Assembly: GCA_043743335.1 (NCBI GenBank) | Contig: JAYTWR010000156.1 | Location: forward strand, 1-14,227 | Origin: UBA5216 sp043743335 | GTDB lineage: Bacteria; Pseudomonadota; Gammaproteobacteria; Burkholderiales; SG8-41 | DNA: 14,227 bases | Direction of reading: 5' to 3' | Shown here: positions 14,178-14,227 of the stretch, piece after piece | Numbering within the stretch: position 1 is the stretch's first letter | Layout of the letters: the number at the start of each line of letters is the position of its first letter | The notes under the pieces: generated by a model | Databases searched by the model: none | What the model was told of the DNA's origin: nothing | The model's input: only the letters and a program-made list of their open reading frames with translations | Made by a program: the position numbers and the translations under genes

Positions 14178-14227
14178 AACCCCACGCCCGCGCTAACCTC
14201 AAATGGTGTCGTGATTGCGAGTACGGT

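Overview
The window looks like a high-GC betaproteobacterial chromosome, probably of Burkholderiales type. The reasons are two Bug-family periplasmic solute receptors, an organic-acid/CoA catabolic gene set, GC-rich REP-type repeats between genes, and GC-rich codon use. The lineage is inferred from gene content, because no rRNA or other marker gene is present.

Region 1 (1-4123) is a tightly packed + strand operon of three genes: the C-terminal part of an AlbA_2/HATPase_c_4 (Schlafen/RecG-like) ATP-binding protein, a ParA-type ATPase joined to it by an ATGA overlap, and a 783-residue beta-class adenine DNA methyltransferase starting 2 bases after the ParA stop. It resembles a defence or DNA-modification cassette more than a partition locus: there is no ParB, and no restriction/helicase subunit is visible. 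The methyltransferase has an AT-rich central block covering its target recognition domain, which suggests a recombined specificity module.

Region 2 (4265-9484) is catabolic. A Bug receptor (-) diverges from a lyase of the isocitrate lyase/PEP mutase superfamily (+). The lyase is followed by an aconitase/LeuC-family hydratase large subunit that has lost its 3' half, including the whole Fe-S cysteine region. This stump runs tail-to-tail (20 bp overlap) into an amidase-signature hydrolase (-), which lies downstream of a second Bug receptor (-). No transporter membrane subunits are present.

Region 3 (9485-14227) opens with a 410-bp gap holding two REP elements in inverted orientation with longer matching outer arms (REPIN-like). 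Three + strand genes follow: a class III (CaiB/Frc-type) CoA-transferase, a thiamine-diphosphate enzyme of the acetolactate synthase/oxalyl-CoA decarboxylase superfamily, and a NodB-type polysaccharide deacetylase. The CoA-transferase and ThDP enzyme probably act in sequence on a carboxylic acid and its CoA thioester, with the true substrate unknown. A near-perfect 27-bp inverted repeat separates the last two genes, and a third REP copy ends the window.

Cutting across these regions, a 16-bp sequence TAACTAATTGATTTTA occurs exactly three times, and once with a single mismatch, always between genes (4145, 8451, 11223, 14078). No ordinary gene feature explains it. No tRNA, rRNA, CRISPR array, transposase or integrase was seen.
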